A program made the position numbers and the translations under genes. From contig NZ_WHLY01000002.1 in NCBI RefSeq assembly GCF_009296315.1, forward strand, positions 1,116,001 through 1,180,000: a DNA stretch of 64,000 nucleotides. Direction: 5' to 3'. The DNA comes from Salmonirosea aquatica (GTDB lineage: Bacteria > Bacteroidota > Bacteroidia > Cytophagales > Spirosomataceae). Of the stretch, positions 7,884-17,059 are shown piece by piece (within the stretch, counting starts at the first letter, position 1; every line of letters begins with the position of its first letter). The notes under the pieces were generated by a model. It was not told the DNA's origin. It was given only the letters and a program-made list of their open reading frames with translations, and did not search any database.

Positions 7884-9941
7884 TCATTCCATCAGGATCC
7901 GTTTCTCTTCGCTGATTTTTTCCTGTTTGGCCGAACTTCCGTTTCCCTCGTAGGTATTGTTCTTTATCATACCCTTTTTGAGCGCATAGGCTTCCACTCC
8001 GAATCCCTGGTTGTATTGAATCCGGTTACCCTGCACGGTTACCTGGTTCGAACCCAGGTCGAGGTACTCCATCATAACCCCGCTGCGGTCATTGGCTTCG
8101 ATCAAATTCTCCTCAATTGTTATATCTTCTGATTCGGCCACCAGAATACCATAATGGCCATTGCGGGCTATTTCACTGGCCGATACTGAAACCTGTTTGC
8201 AATGCCCAAGGGAAAGTCCACATCCAAAAGGAGAGGTATCTAGCCGACAGCCCTTTATTTTTACATTCTCACAATGGGTAAGTAGCAGATTATGCTGCAA
8301 TTTGGGGCCTGGCACCACGCTGGATCCATTTTCGGTAAAATCGCAGGAGGTAACCGTCACCTGTGTAGCACCACTCACGAAGACACCATTGTAGGTGCAG
8401 TTCCGCACGGTGAGGTTGATGAAACTAAGGTTTGCCATTGCGCCCTGGCGGGGAGACAGGAACATAATGCCGCCCCGGTTGGCCGTACTGCGAAACGATC
8501 GGCGGCTATTCGGATCAGTTCCGGTTTCGGGTTGGGTCGAACCTTCAATTACAAAATCCCGCAGGGTAACATCATGCAAATCATCGGTTGCGCTCACGAT
8601 AGCGTCACGTACTCCCGACGACGGATCCAGAAACAATATTGTTTGGATGCCCTCACCCGCCAGGGTAACCCCGCTGGGGATTTTGAGGGTAGTGGGTAGC
8701 GTGTGTAGGCCCGCCTGAGCCACTACCCACCGCTTGCTGCCGGCAGCGGCATCCAGCGCTTGCTGCAGGGATTGTCCTGGTGCTACCCGAACGGCATCGC
8801 CGGGAATTTTTGTGGCCGGAATCGCCAGAGCACCCGCTATGTACCCGATTGTACTGGCTCGAATAGGAGGGTACTTTCCGGACTTAATCGATCCCGGCTT
8901 GCGGACAGAAGTCAGGATGCTCCGTGAAGCGTTGTTGCGAACCGAATCGGCGGCTAGTTTTGTATAAGGTACCTCCACACCCATGGCAGCATAGTGGCGG
9001 TACACGTACTCATAGTCGTCACGGAGCGTTTTAGCGCGCTCCGAAATGAGTCCATAGCAATGAGGAGTTTCACCCATCAGAAACCTGGCTGTGTATTCGT
9101 ATCCGAGCGCCAGACGGTTATCGGCCATTGAAAAAACATCCACTCCCTGCGTGTAGGCAATTTGGGCGGCGCCGGCAAACTCCCCAAGGCCAAGCTGAAC
9201 GTGCCCCTGGTCGCGGGTACTTTCCTGGCATTGACCGCTGGGAAAAATATACTTGAACAAACTCCCGTTAACCGGTCCATGCAGCAGGTGATCCGTGGCC
9301 TGGTCGAACAGAGAGCGGTTGTCGGTAAAAACGGCAATCGCCAGAATTGAATGGATGATGGCCCCATCCCAGTTACCATTGGCCTGCGGGAAATAATATC
9401 GTAAGAGTGGATAGTATACGGTCGTCATCAGATGCGTAAACCGGTCGATGTCATGATTTTTCCAACCTGAGGGCGTGTATTTTAACAATTCGGCTGCATT
9501 ACAAAGCAGATGCCCCGTCCAGGCGGCGAGAAGCTTGGCGTCGTTGTAGTCAAAATCCCAGAGGGTACCTGACCAGGCATTGAGCACCTGAATAGCCTTA
9601 TCAGCATAGGTCTTGTCATCGGTGATGTACCAGAGCAGGGCACAGTTATAGGCTAGGGTAGCTCCTTTTGAGAGATCATCGCCCCCTATATTGGGGCGGC
9701 CGTAGGGGCCCCTCAACACATGGGTATAAGGAGTCACCTTAAAATCCAAATCAGTGGCCGCTTTGAGCCGCTCAAAAGCATCCTTGTACGGCTGATGCCC
9801 TTTCAACACTTCTGCTTTCATGTACTGAAGATCAGCAGCGGTTTGATTGATGCCGGGATGCGCAAACTTCTGTCCCGAAACGGGTACCAGCAGGACCAGC
9901 ATCATTCCCAGAGATAGCATGGGGGCTACGAAGCGTCTCAT
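7884..9941 (-). CDS. alginate-lyase-fold protein fused to a right-handed beta-helix domain, exported
   Basis: This 685-residue secreted protein begins with a signal peptide (MRRFVAPMLSLGMM..VSGQ). Residues about 35-330 look like the alginate lyase (alpha/alpha toroid) family, with AWTGHLLCNAAELLKYT, NWDGAIIHSILAIAVF and ESTRDQGHVQLGLGEFAGAA. Residues about 385-670 form a second domain of short beta-helix repeats (NLTVRNCTYNGVFVSG, EITIEENLIEAN-type repeats), as in pectate-lyase-like and mannuronan-epimerase-like proteins. Uronic-acid chain cleavage, possibly with a second activity or carbohydrate recognition in the helix, is the expected role. It sits between the surface lipoprotein genes (behind a terminator) and the heparinase-like gene. 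The C-terminus is charged and ends without an obvious sorting domain. Which domain is catalytic is not settled by sequence alone. Confidence 0.85.
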   Translation of the reverse strand: MRRFVAPMLSLGMMLVLLVPVSGQKFAHPGINQTAADLQYMKAEVLKGHQPYKDAFERLKAATDLDFKVTPYTHVLRGPYGRPNIGGDDLSKGATLAYNCALLWYITDDKTYADKAIQVLNAWSGTLWDFDYNDAKLLAAWTGHLLCNAAELLKYTPSGWKNHDIDRFTHLMTTVYYPLLRYYFPQANGNWDGAIIHSILAIAVFTDNRSLFDQATDHLLHGPVNGSLFKYIFPSGQCQESTRDQGHVQLGLGEFAGAAQIAYTQGVDVFSMADNRLALGYEYTARFLMGETPHCYGLISERAKTLRDDYEYVYRHYAAMGVEVPYTKLAADSVRNNASRSILTSVRKPGSIKSGKYPPIRASTIGYIAGALAIPATKIPGDAVRVAPGQSLQQALDAAAGSKRWVVAQAGLHTLPTTLKIPSGVTLAGEGIQTILFLDPSSGVRDAIVSATDDLHDVTLRDFVIEGSTQPETGTDPNSRRSFRSTANRGGIMFLSPRQGAMANLSFINLTVRNCTYNGVFVSGATQVTVTSCDFTENGSSVVPGPKLQHNLLLTHCENVKIKGCRLDTSPFGCGLSLGHCKQVSVSASEIARNGHYGILVAESEDITIEENLIEANDRSGVMMEYLDLGSNQVTVQGNRIQYNQGFGVEAYALKKGMIKNNTYEGNGSSAKQEKISEEKRILME

Positions 9942-9974
9942 ATAAAACCTGTAGGCGACTGGAATGAAAACAAG

Positions 9975-10013
9975 AAAGGGTTATTCTGCCTCATGCCGAC
10001 AGAATAACCCTTT
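9975..10013 (-). terminator. intrinsic terminator after the DUF4466-like lipoprotein gene
   Basis: A perfect 14-bp stem (AAAGGGTTATTCTG with CAGAATAACCCTTT, loop 9989-9999) is followed on the minus strand by a T-rich stretch. It lies 14 bases past the stop of the upstream lipoprotein gene. It separates the uptake genes from the lyase genes and may give partial rather than complete termination. Confidence 0.8.
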
Positions 10014-10026
10014 TGAAAAAGTAAGA

Positions 10027-11025
10027 TTATTTCAGCGTATAGCGCTTCATGCTGATTTTAGCGCTCTTCGCGGTATTGTTCACCGAATTCATGTAAATGT
10101 AGGCACGGTACTTGCCATCGGCCGTTTCAACCCACGCTCCGGCTTCCGCCCGGAGGTTGATGGCGTAGTTGGGCGCCGTTGAAATATCGAGCTCTTCAAA
10201 ATCCAGATCGTCGATGTAGATGCCATACTGCAGGCGGGCCAAGTGGAAATCCCGCAGGCCCCACACCTTGCTGATCTTGGCGCTGTTGGTAAGCCCGGCG
10301 GGCAAAGTCAGTCCGGGCCGATACTGAGCATCCGCGGCCGGAGACACCAGGGCATGATTGAACGTGATGTTAGGAATGGATCGGTACAGGTACACCAAAT
10401 CGATCTTATTGGGCATTTGGGCGGCCTCGGCGGCTGTATATACCTTCATGTCCTCGATGGAAATGTACTGGGCACCGCCATCCTTCACGTCCAAGTCGAG
10501 CACCATGTCCATCTCAGCGATTTTGTAGGGGCCCATGTTGTAGGTAACCACCTCACCCGTGCTGCTGGTGGAGGTAAATGTGAATGAAACGGATTCGCCC
10601 CGGGCTGCTTCGGGAATTTTATAATAGTACCGTAAGGTGGCTGCGGAAGTATCGGCGGTGAAGTTGACCTTCGTGATCTTCCCTTCACTGGACGATGGGC
10701 TTCCCACTACCACGCCGATGTCGTTTCCACTACCATCAGTATAGTAGGATCGGTGCTCAAGGTAGGTACCCGATGCGCCACCGATGGAAGCTTCGACCTG
10801 AGCTGAGGTAAGCTTGCCCTCATCGGCGGGCAGGGCCATGGCAAAGGCAAACTCTATATCCAGTCCCATGACATTGGGACCTAAGGTTCTTTTGATCACA
10901 TCGTTCTGGAAACCAACCTTCTTCAGCGGCGTGACAGTCGGGTGATCGCTGGGATCGCAGGCTGTCAACCCCGCCAGGAGGGACAGCACGACGAGCGTAT
11001 AAGTTAGATAGCTACGTTGTTGCAT
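10027..11025 (-). CDS. surface lipoprotein, probably DUF4466-like
   Basis: This 332-residue lipoprotein has a signal ending in LTAC (Cys23), followed by Asp-Pro, which fits surface export in Bacteroidota. The rest is predicted beta-rich with two halves: an N-terminal part with many Ser/Thr/Gly residues (about 40-165) and a C-terminal part ending in a YRAYIYMNSVNN-type strand and AKISMKRYTLK. The overall pattern resembles the DUF4466 family of lipoproteins found beside SusD genes, but I place it there from memory of the family and not from a search. It is 16 bp downstream of another small lipoprotein gene and is the last gene before a terminator, so it is likely a surface glycan-binding accessory of the STN-SusC/SusD system. 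Confidence 0.7.
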   Translation of the reverse strand: MQQRSYLTYTLVVLSLLAGLTACDPSDHPTVTPLKKVGFQNDVIKRTLGPNVMGLDIEFAFAMALPADEGKLTSAQVEASIGGASGTYLEHRSYYTDGSGNDIGVVVGSPSSSEGKITKVNFTADTSAATLRYYYKIPEAARGESVSFTFTSTSSTGEVVTYNMGPYKIAEMDMVLDLDVKDGGAQYISIEDMKVYTAAEAAQMPNKIDLVYLYRSIPNITFNHALVSPAADAQYRPGLTLPAGLTNSAKISKVWGLRDFHLARLQYGIYIDDLDFEELDISTAPNYAINLRAEAGAWVETADGKYRAYIYMNSVNNTAKSAKISMKRYTLK

Positions 11026-11041
11026 GGTCTAAGGGGGTTAA

Positions 11042-11458
11042 TTACGGTTGTTGAACAGTGATAGTTACAGTGTAGGGTTTTCTTACCTTACGATTCCCCG
11101 AAACCACGGTATAGGTCTTGGGATTACCCAGATCCGAAAAATCTACGGGACCCGTAATCTTGGGGTCCAGCTTGGCATCGGTCACCAGCGAAAACTGGGG
11201 GTACAGATTCTTAAGGTCAGTCCCGAAGAACACCTCTACCGCAATGGTTTGAGCCGTGGTGTCGATAACTGGGTTCTTGGTGCGTACGGTCTGAAAATCG
11301 GCACCCAGCAACTCAAAATTACTGACATAGCAATCGGTCCGGGTCGTAATGAGCAGTCCGTCTTCGTCGATGGGAAAATCCTGCTTACAAGCTACCAGCA
11401 TAAAGGCAACTACCAGCGTGTAAGAAAGTGCTTTCAAATAATATTTCATTTCTTTCAA
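11042..11458 (-). CDS. small surface lipoprotein with a cadherin-like/DUF5018-like domain
   Basis: This 138-residue lipoprotein has a signal ending in LVAC (Cys24). Residues about 40-135 form one compact beta-domain with the pattern IDTTAQTIAVEVFFGTDL then LKNLYPQFSLV and a final strand KVRKPYTVTITV. Such domains (DUF5018-like or Ig/cadherin-like) occur in surface glycan-binding proteins next to SusD. It lies 33 bp after the SusD gene and 16 bp before the next lipoprotein gene, so it belongs to the same operon. A start at Met4 (11449) is equally plausible. Function as a glycan-binding accessory is an inference from its location. Confidence 0.7.
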   Translation of the reverse strand: MKEMKYYLKALSYTLVVAFMLVACKQDFPIDEDGLLITTRTDCYVSNFELLGADFQTVRTKNPVIDTTAQTIAVEVFFGTDLKNLYPQFSLVTDAKLDPKITGPVDFSDLGNPKTYTVVSGNRKVRKPYTVTITVQQP

Positions 11459-11491
11459 TATTAAATTAGAGATGTCTAAGTCGGTTATGCA

Positions 11492-13333
11492 TTACAGCCA
11501 GGGTGTATTCTGGGTCAAATTCGGGTTCCGGTCGCGTTCTCCGGGAGGAATCCTGAAAATGTACGCCTGCTCGTAGGTACGCTCACTGGCATTCTGGAAG
11601 TAACGCTGCTGGTTAGCACCATGCGTATCGATCCGCCATACGCCATCGGTGTAGGGAGCTCCCCAAACCCGCTCGAGCGCGCGCCAGCGGCGCAGGTCGA
11701 ATCCGCGTTGCCCTTCAGCCACCAGTTCGACAATACGTTCCTGCTCGATGGCATCGAAGAAAACATCCTTATTGGCCGTTTTGTCGGCAGTCAAGGCAGG
11801 TAGGTTACCCCGATGACGAATTTTGTTCACCAGCTCGATGGCCTCAGCCTGCGGGCCGTTGATTTCGTTGGTAGCCTCAGCATACATCAAATACACATCG
11901 GCCAGGCGCATCACCGGGAAGTCGTAGTCACCGTCGCTACGGCCCTGACCGGGGTAGTTGCGCAGGAATTTACGGAACACATAGCCGGAGTTGGTACCAT
12001 CCGTATTGTAGGTCGTCAGCTTTTCACCATTGATGACAATAGGCTGATTGTAGGTTTTATAGATGAAAGGTACCCAACCCGTCGATTTCAGGGAGTTCAG
12101 ACCTACACTCACCTCGTAGTCCCACATAATGGAAGCCTTCATGCGGTAATCGCGCCCTACATAGCTTTGGGGATTCACTGCCGAATTTTTCGCGGTTCGG
12201 GCTCCGGCCGTAGAAGGGTTCATGGGTACAAGGGGAGGAGCAAAATCACCCGTAGATACCAATTGGTAGCGATCAGCAAGTTCATAGCGCGGCGATACCC
12301 AGCACTGCGAACCTTCGTGTGAGCGTCCCGAGAAGTCACGCATGAGTTCTTCGCCCTGTCCCGTACCCGTACCTCCGTGGGTGAAGGTCATGATCATTTC
12401 CGCGTCGCCGTTGGCGATGGGCGTAAAGAGGTAGTAGTAGTTAGGCAGCTGTTCAGCTTCGCCCAGTTCGTCAATAGGGCCGGGTTCACCGCCCCGGAAT
12501 AGCACCAGGCCATAATCGTCAATCACTTTCTTGAAATCAGCGGCAGCGGCGGCGTAGGCCGTATTGGCTTCCGCTGCACTAGGCGTGAACGTCGTGAGTT
12601 CGGGCCAGCCATTCTTGTTCCAGCTAGCCCAGAACAATTGGAGCTTACCCCGGAAGGCCAGCGCTGCGGGCTTACCCGCCCGGCCCACGGCCGATCCTTT
12701 GACCGGTAGCTTTTCGAAAGCGTAGGTAAAATCGGCCATGATGGAATCTTTCACCTGCGCAATGGGAGTCCGGGCAATGGTGGACACTTCGGAGTTGTCG
12801 TTGATGATCCGGCTGAAATAGGGTACATCACCCCACATAGAGATCAGGCGAAAATACACCATACCTCGCAACAAGCGCGCCTCGCCTACGATTGCTTCCA
12901 GACCGGGAACCGAAGCAGGATTGGCAGTTTCAAGCAAGCGGTTGACATTCTCGATCACATAGTTGGTCCGGTTGACACCACCGTACAGGTACCGGTGATA
13001 TTTATCAAATGCCGCCCCATACCCCGAAGGGTTGTAGTTGGCCCCCTGGTAGGCATCCCCACGCTGGAGGTTCTTGTCCGTAGCGCTGGTACCCCGTACC
13101 CGGGTGTATTCACCATGACCAGAAAAATAATAGTCGCGGTCGAAAAGCGGCCGCACATCTGCGTAAGCGCCATACAGACCGATCAGAGCGTCGTCCTCGG
13201 TTTTCCAGAAAGCGTTTGCCGCCAGTTCGGTCGTGGGTTCCTGATAGAGTAGGTCCTCTTTACACGAGCCCGTTACAAAAACCAGCCCGGTAACAACCGT
13301 CAGGAATATTAATTTTGAAATCGTTTTTTTCAT
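11492..13333 (-). CDS. SusD/RagB-family surface glycan-binding lipoprotein (pair 2)
   Basis: This 613-residue SusD-type lipoprotein is paired with the STN-bearing SusC about 65 bp upstream. I chose the ATG at 13333 because it gives a standard lipoprotein signal (MKKTISKLIF.., Cys24 in VTGSC). An ATG three codons earlier is possible. SusD marks include VGEARLLRGMVYFRLISMWG in the TPR-like half, RLADVYLMYAEATNEING near residue 470, and the closing GQRGFDLRRWRALERVWG region. The protein ends in QNTPWL. It is one of the longer SusD proteins in the window and quite different from the two on the plus strand. It binds the polysaccharide or its fragments at the cell surface for import through its SusC partner. 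Confidence 0.94.
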   Translation of the reverse strand: MKKTISKLIFLTVVTGLVFVTGSCKEDLLYQEPTTELAANAFWKTEDDALIGLYGAYADVRPLFDRDYYFSGHGEYTRVRGTSATDKNLQRGDAYQGANYNPSGYGAAFDKYHRYLYGGVNRTNYVIENVNRLLETANPASVPGLEAIVGEARLLRGMVYFRLISMWGDVPYFSRIINDNSEVSTIARTPIAQVKDSIMADFTYAFEKLPVKGSAVGRAGKPAALAFRGKLQLFWASWNKNGWPELTTFTPSAAEANTAYAAAAADFKKVIDDYGLVLFRGGEPGPIDELGEAEQLPNYYYLFTPIANGDAEMIMTFTHGGTGTGQGEELMRDFSGRSHEGSQCWVSPRYELADRYQLVSTGDFAPPLVPMNPSTAGARTAKNSAVNPQSYVGRDYRMKASIMWDYEVSVGLNSLKSTGWVPFIYKTYNQPIVINGEKLTTYNTDGTNSGYVFRKFLRNYPGQGRSDGDYDFPVMRLADVYLMYAEATNEINGPQAEAIELVNKIRHRGNLPALTADKTANKDVFFDAIEQERIVELVAEGQRGFDLRRWRALERVWGAPYTDGVWRIDTHGANQQRYFQNASERTYEQAYIFRIPPGERDRNPNLTQNTPWL

Positions 13334-13399
13334 GATTAGCATAAAAAGCTTTATTTATTTTTAATTTTTAATCGCACCGACAGCTCAATATCAGTCCTC

Positions 13400-16300
13400 T
13401 TACAGACCGACATTGATACCGAACGAGTACGATTTGTTCAACGGATAGGAATCGCTCCGGTTACCAGCTTTCTCAGGATCGAGGCCCCGGAAGCTGGTGA
13501 TGGTGGCCAGGTTCTCCGACGATACGAACAGGCGAACATTGCTCAGACGAACCTTGTTTACCCAGGCTTTGGGAACATTGTACCCGAACTGTACATTTTT
13601 GAGGCGCAGGTAGCTCAGGTCGTCGAGCCAGAATGTCGTTTCTTCCCGGTTGGCATTGCCGCTCAGGCGTGGCCAAGACCCGTCGCGGTTTTCTACCGAC
13701 CAGGGCTCGGTTAAGTGCTGATAAGTAGAAGCGTAGCGCTGGTTTCCGAAGTTCACATTATTGTAGATATTGAGCCAATAATCTTTACGGCCCGTTGCTC
13801 CTTGTAATAATACCGTCAGATCGAAGCCCTTCCAGGATACGCTGCCATTCAGACCGAAGTACGTAGTAGGACGATCACGTTGGGAGTGGGGATCGGCTGT
13901 TTTATCGTTGCTATCGATACGGCCGTCGCCGTTAATGTCCTTACGAAGAATGTCCCCCGGTGAAGCACCCTGTGGAGTGGCGTTGTACACATCCTGCCAG
14001 GTTTGGGCAATACCTAGGTCTTGGTATGAATACACAAAGCCGTAGGGCATGTTCAGAAAGACCTGATTTCCTGAATTTTGTGATGTTCTACTCAAGAATT
14101 CATTCCATTTTTCCAATACTGTAGCATTGTGAGAAGCATTCAGGTTAACGCTGTAATCGATTCCGCCGAAGCGGTCACGCCAGGTAATATTAGCCTCCAC
14201 ACCCCGGTTGCGCATATTACCGATGTTCTTGCGGGGTGCGTCGTAGGCACCAGTAAGCAGGATGGACATCTCCGAAGGACGGTTCATACCCGTAGTCAAG
14301 CGGTCATAGTAGTCGAGCTCAGTGGTCAGGCGGTTGTTGAGAAAGCCCAGATCCAGACCTACGTTGAATACCGTAGTCGTTTCCCACGAAAGGTTTTTAT
14401 TTACCAGTTTCTGGTTTACGAATCCTTTCACGATGCTATTGCCAATGTAGTAGTTGCTGGCGTTCAGGGTTGACTGCTGCTCGTAGCGTCCTACCCCACT
14501 ATTGTTCCCTAATGCACCGTAGGATACCCGCAGTTTACCGTTCGACATGAAGCGGTCCGTAAACGTCTTGATGAAAGATTCTTCGGTAAAGCGCCATCCC
14601 AAAGCTGCTGACGGGAAGAAACCAAACTGGTAACCTTCCAGGAACCGCGATGAACCATCGTAGCGGAAGTTCAATTCTACCAGGTACTTGTCAAAGGCGG
14701 CGTAGTTAAGACGCCCAATATACGACTTCAATCCCTCTGTGCTCGAATTACCACCCGTTGACTGGATATCGGTGAGCGCGGCATCGATTTCGTGCAGGTT
14801 AGGGTACAGGCGATCATTACGTGAACTGGCCTGGTAGCGATCCTTCCAATATTCTTCGCTATACACAAACAAAGCCGTTAAATCGTGATTCCTGGCGATG
14901 GTTTTCTTGTAGGTCAAACGCGCATTCATCAGGGTTTTGTAGCCCGTGTTGGTGTAGTTACCTACCCCGGCATTGGGCCCTACGTACACCCGGCTACCGA
15001 ACGACTCGGTCTGGAAGTTATACGACCGATTGGGCGTGTTAGCGTTCCAGCGGAACTGGTTGTAGTAGTTCAAAGCGTAATCCACGCGGGCAGTCAGTCC
15101 CGGAATCGGCGACCAGTCCAGATAGAAGTTGGTGTTGGCTTCCTGACGATCCTGACGGTTCAGGTTGTTAACGTATAGCGTATAAGGGTTATAGGCTTGC
15201 GGGTCTTCATTGTAAGCCATCACCCCCCCAAAGTACCCCGATACGGGATCATAGGGAACAATACCCGCGATAGCATACTGCATATCAAAACCCGCCGTAT
15301 TGCCCGGATCATCATCCGTAAATCCATCCGCCAGCGCGTAGGTCAGGTTGGACCAGTTGCCCGTGAAACGTACCCCGACGTTGATATTGTCGCGAATTTT
15401 GTAATCGTAGTTGAAGCGGGCATTGTATCGCTTGTAGTCGTTATTGACCTGCAAACCCTTTTCATCCATCATACCCACCGAGATGAAGAAGTTGGATCGA
15501 TCACCGCCACCGGAAGCCGAAATATTGTGGTTTTGCACCGCACCCGTCCGTAAAATTACGTCCCACCAGTCGGTGCTCGGGTAGCGTAGCGGATCAACTT
15601 TGCTCAAAGCCAGCCACTGGTCGATGGTACCATCCTTAAAGAAATAGTTGGACCGCAACGTATTCACAGCTGCCGACTGCTGGTGTAGCGTGAGCGCACG
15701 GGCATAATCAGGCAGGAAGTCATAGGCGCGGGTAGGAGTCTGGAACGCGTAATTACCCGAGTAATTGATACTGGCTTTGGCCTGTCCTTTCCCCGTTTTG
15801 GTGGTAATAAGAATAACGCCGTTGGCCGCCCGTGATCCGTAAACAGCAGCTGAGGTAGCATCTTTCAGTACCGTAATGGTCTCGATATCATTAATGTTAA
15901 GACGGTTAATGTCCACATCGGGCATTCCGTCCACGACAACCAGCGGACTGGCGTTATTGACTGTACCCAAGCCCCGGATGATCAGCGCGGCACCATTGCG
16001 GCCCGCCATCCCCGTAGATTGCGTTACGGCCAGACCTGGTACCAGACCCGACAAGCCCGACGATACATTGGTCAGAGAGCGGCTGGCGATTTTTTCGTCA
16101 ATGTTGACCGTAGCCACCGCGCCCGTTACGTTGGCCCGCTTCTGGGTACCGTACCCTACGACCACGACTTCTTCCAGGGCTTTGACGTCGGTCAGCAAAT
16201 TCACATTTACAATACTCGACGAGCCTACTTCGACTTCCTGAGTAATGTAGCCAATGGCACTGAACACCAGCACCGAGGTAGGTCCGCTCACGTTGAGCGT

Positions 16301-16921
16301 GAAACGCCCTTCGGCATCTGTGGAGGTACCATTGACGGTACCTTTTTCCAGCACACTCACACCCGGAACGGGCTCCTGCTTGTCGCCAGTCACCTGGCCC
16401 GATACGGCGAGCATTTGCACCTTTAGGGCATTTTCAAGCATCCGGGCCACCGTTTCGGACTGAAACGGTGCACGCATGCCTGACTTGGGCTCACGGGCGG
16501 CCATTTGCAGTGGTTGCATTTCCACCGCGCTGAGCTGTTCGGTAACGATTACTTTCTTCGTTGGATTGGGCTGTACATAAATGGTTTCCTTGATCCGCCG
16601 GAAACTGAGCCCGGTTTCTTTCGAGATGGAACGTAGTACAGCACCTAGGCTCGTGTTGACAAAATTGTGGGTGACCTTCTTCTTTTCCACCATTTCCTGG
16701 GTGTATTGAAAGTTCAGATCCGTTTTCTCCACAATTTTCACAAAGGCATCTTCAAGGCTCAGGTTACGCAGATTGGCCGAAATGTAAATATCCTCGATGC
16801 TTTTCTCACGGTCGGCCCGATCGTCGGCCCACAGAATTCCCACAGAAAAGACCTGGCAAATCGCTCCGATCAACGCGTACCTTGCCACCGCCAAAATTTG
16901 TGGTAGTAGTTTGAAATTCAT
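13400..16921 (-). CDS. SusC-family TonB-dependent transporter with N-terminal STN signalling domain (pair 2)
   Basis: This 1173-residue transporter differs from the other three SusC proteins by an N-terminal secretin/TonB short (STN) domain at about residues 65-116 (LSLEDAFVKIVEKTDLNFQY to FRRIKETIYV). STN domains touch the periplasmic part of FecR anti-sigma factors and pass on substrate occupancy. After a linker come a carboxypeptidase-regulatory-like domain (about 174-250), the ALEEVVVVGYGTQ segment, a plug with VVVDGMPDV and AANGVILITTKTG, and a long barrel ending in SYSFGINVGL. The FecR gene is 138 bp upstream and the sigma gene lies before that, giving the classic trans-envelope cascade. 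The signal peptide end is not sharp (near GILWADD). Import substrate is probably the fragments made by the lyases in this locus. Confidence 0.95.
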   Translation of the reverse strand: MNFKLLPQILAVARYALIGAICQVFSVGILWADDRADREKSIEDIYISANLRNLSLEDAFVKIVEKTDLNFQYTQEMVEKKKVTHNFVNTSLGAVLRSISKETGLSFRRIKETIYVQPNPTKKVIVTEQLSAVEMQPLQMAAREPKSGMRAPFQSETVARMLENALKVQMLAVSGQVTGDKQEPVPGVSVLEKGTVNGTSTDAEGRFTLNVSGPTSVLVFSAIGYITQEVEVGSSSIVNVNLLTDVKALEEVVVVGYGTQKRANVTGAVATVNIDEKIASRSLTNVSSGLSGLVPGLAVTQSTGMAGRNGAALIIRGLGTVNNASPLVVVDGMPDVDINRLNINDIETITVLKDATSAAVYGSRAANGVILITTKTGKGQAKASINYSGNYAFQTPTRAYDFLPDYARALTLHQQSAAVNTLRSNYFFKDGTIDQWLALSKVDPLRYPSTDWWDVILRTGAVQNHNISASGGGDRSNFFISVGMMDEKGLQVNNDYKRYNARFNYDYKIRDNINVGVRFTGNWSNLTYALADGFTDDDPGNTAGFDMQYAIAGIVPYDPVSGYFGGVMAYNEDPQAYNPYTLYVNNLNRQDRQEANTNFYLDWSPIPGLTARVDYALNYYNQFRWNANTPNRSYNFQTESFGSRVYVGPNAGVGNYTNTGYKTLMNARLTYKKTIARNHDLTALFVYSEEYWKDRYQASSRNDRLYPNLHEIDAALTDIQSTGGNSSTEGLKSYIGRLNYAAFDKYLVELNFRYDGSSRFLEGYQFGFFPSAALGWRFTEESFIKTFTDRFMSNGKLRVSYGALGNNSGVGRYEQQSTLNASNYYIGNSIVKGFVNQKLVNKNLSWETTTVFNVGLDLGFLNNRLTTELDYYDRLTTGMNRPSEMSILLTGAYDAPRKNIGNMRNRGVEANITWRDRFGGIDYSVNLNASHNATVLEKWNEFLSRTSQNSGNQVFLNMPYGFVYSYQDLGIAQTWQDVYNATPQGASPGDILRKDINGDGRIDSNDKTADPHSQRDRPTTYFGLNGSVSWKGFDLTVLLQGATGRKDYWLNIYNNVNFGNQRYASTYQHLTEPWSVENRDGSWPRLSGNANREETTFWLDDLSYLRLKNVQFGYNVPKAWVNKVRLSNVRLFVSSENLATITSFRGLDPEKAGNRSDSYPLNKSYSFGINVGL

Positions 16922-17059
16922 AATTAATTGGGTTATGATAGAATTCGTTTTTTGTTATTGGATTTCTCATGGACTGTATCGCCCGGAGTACCTGGCAGGG
17001 TATGGCTCCGGCTTAGTGTGTTTGCCTGAATTCAACTGCTGTTCATATTTTATTTGGGT

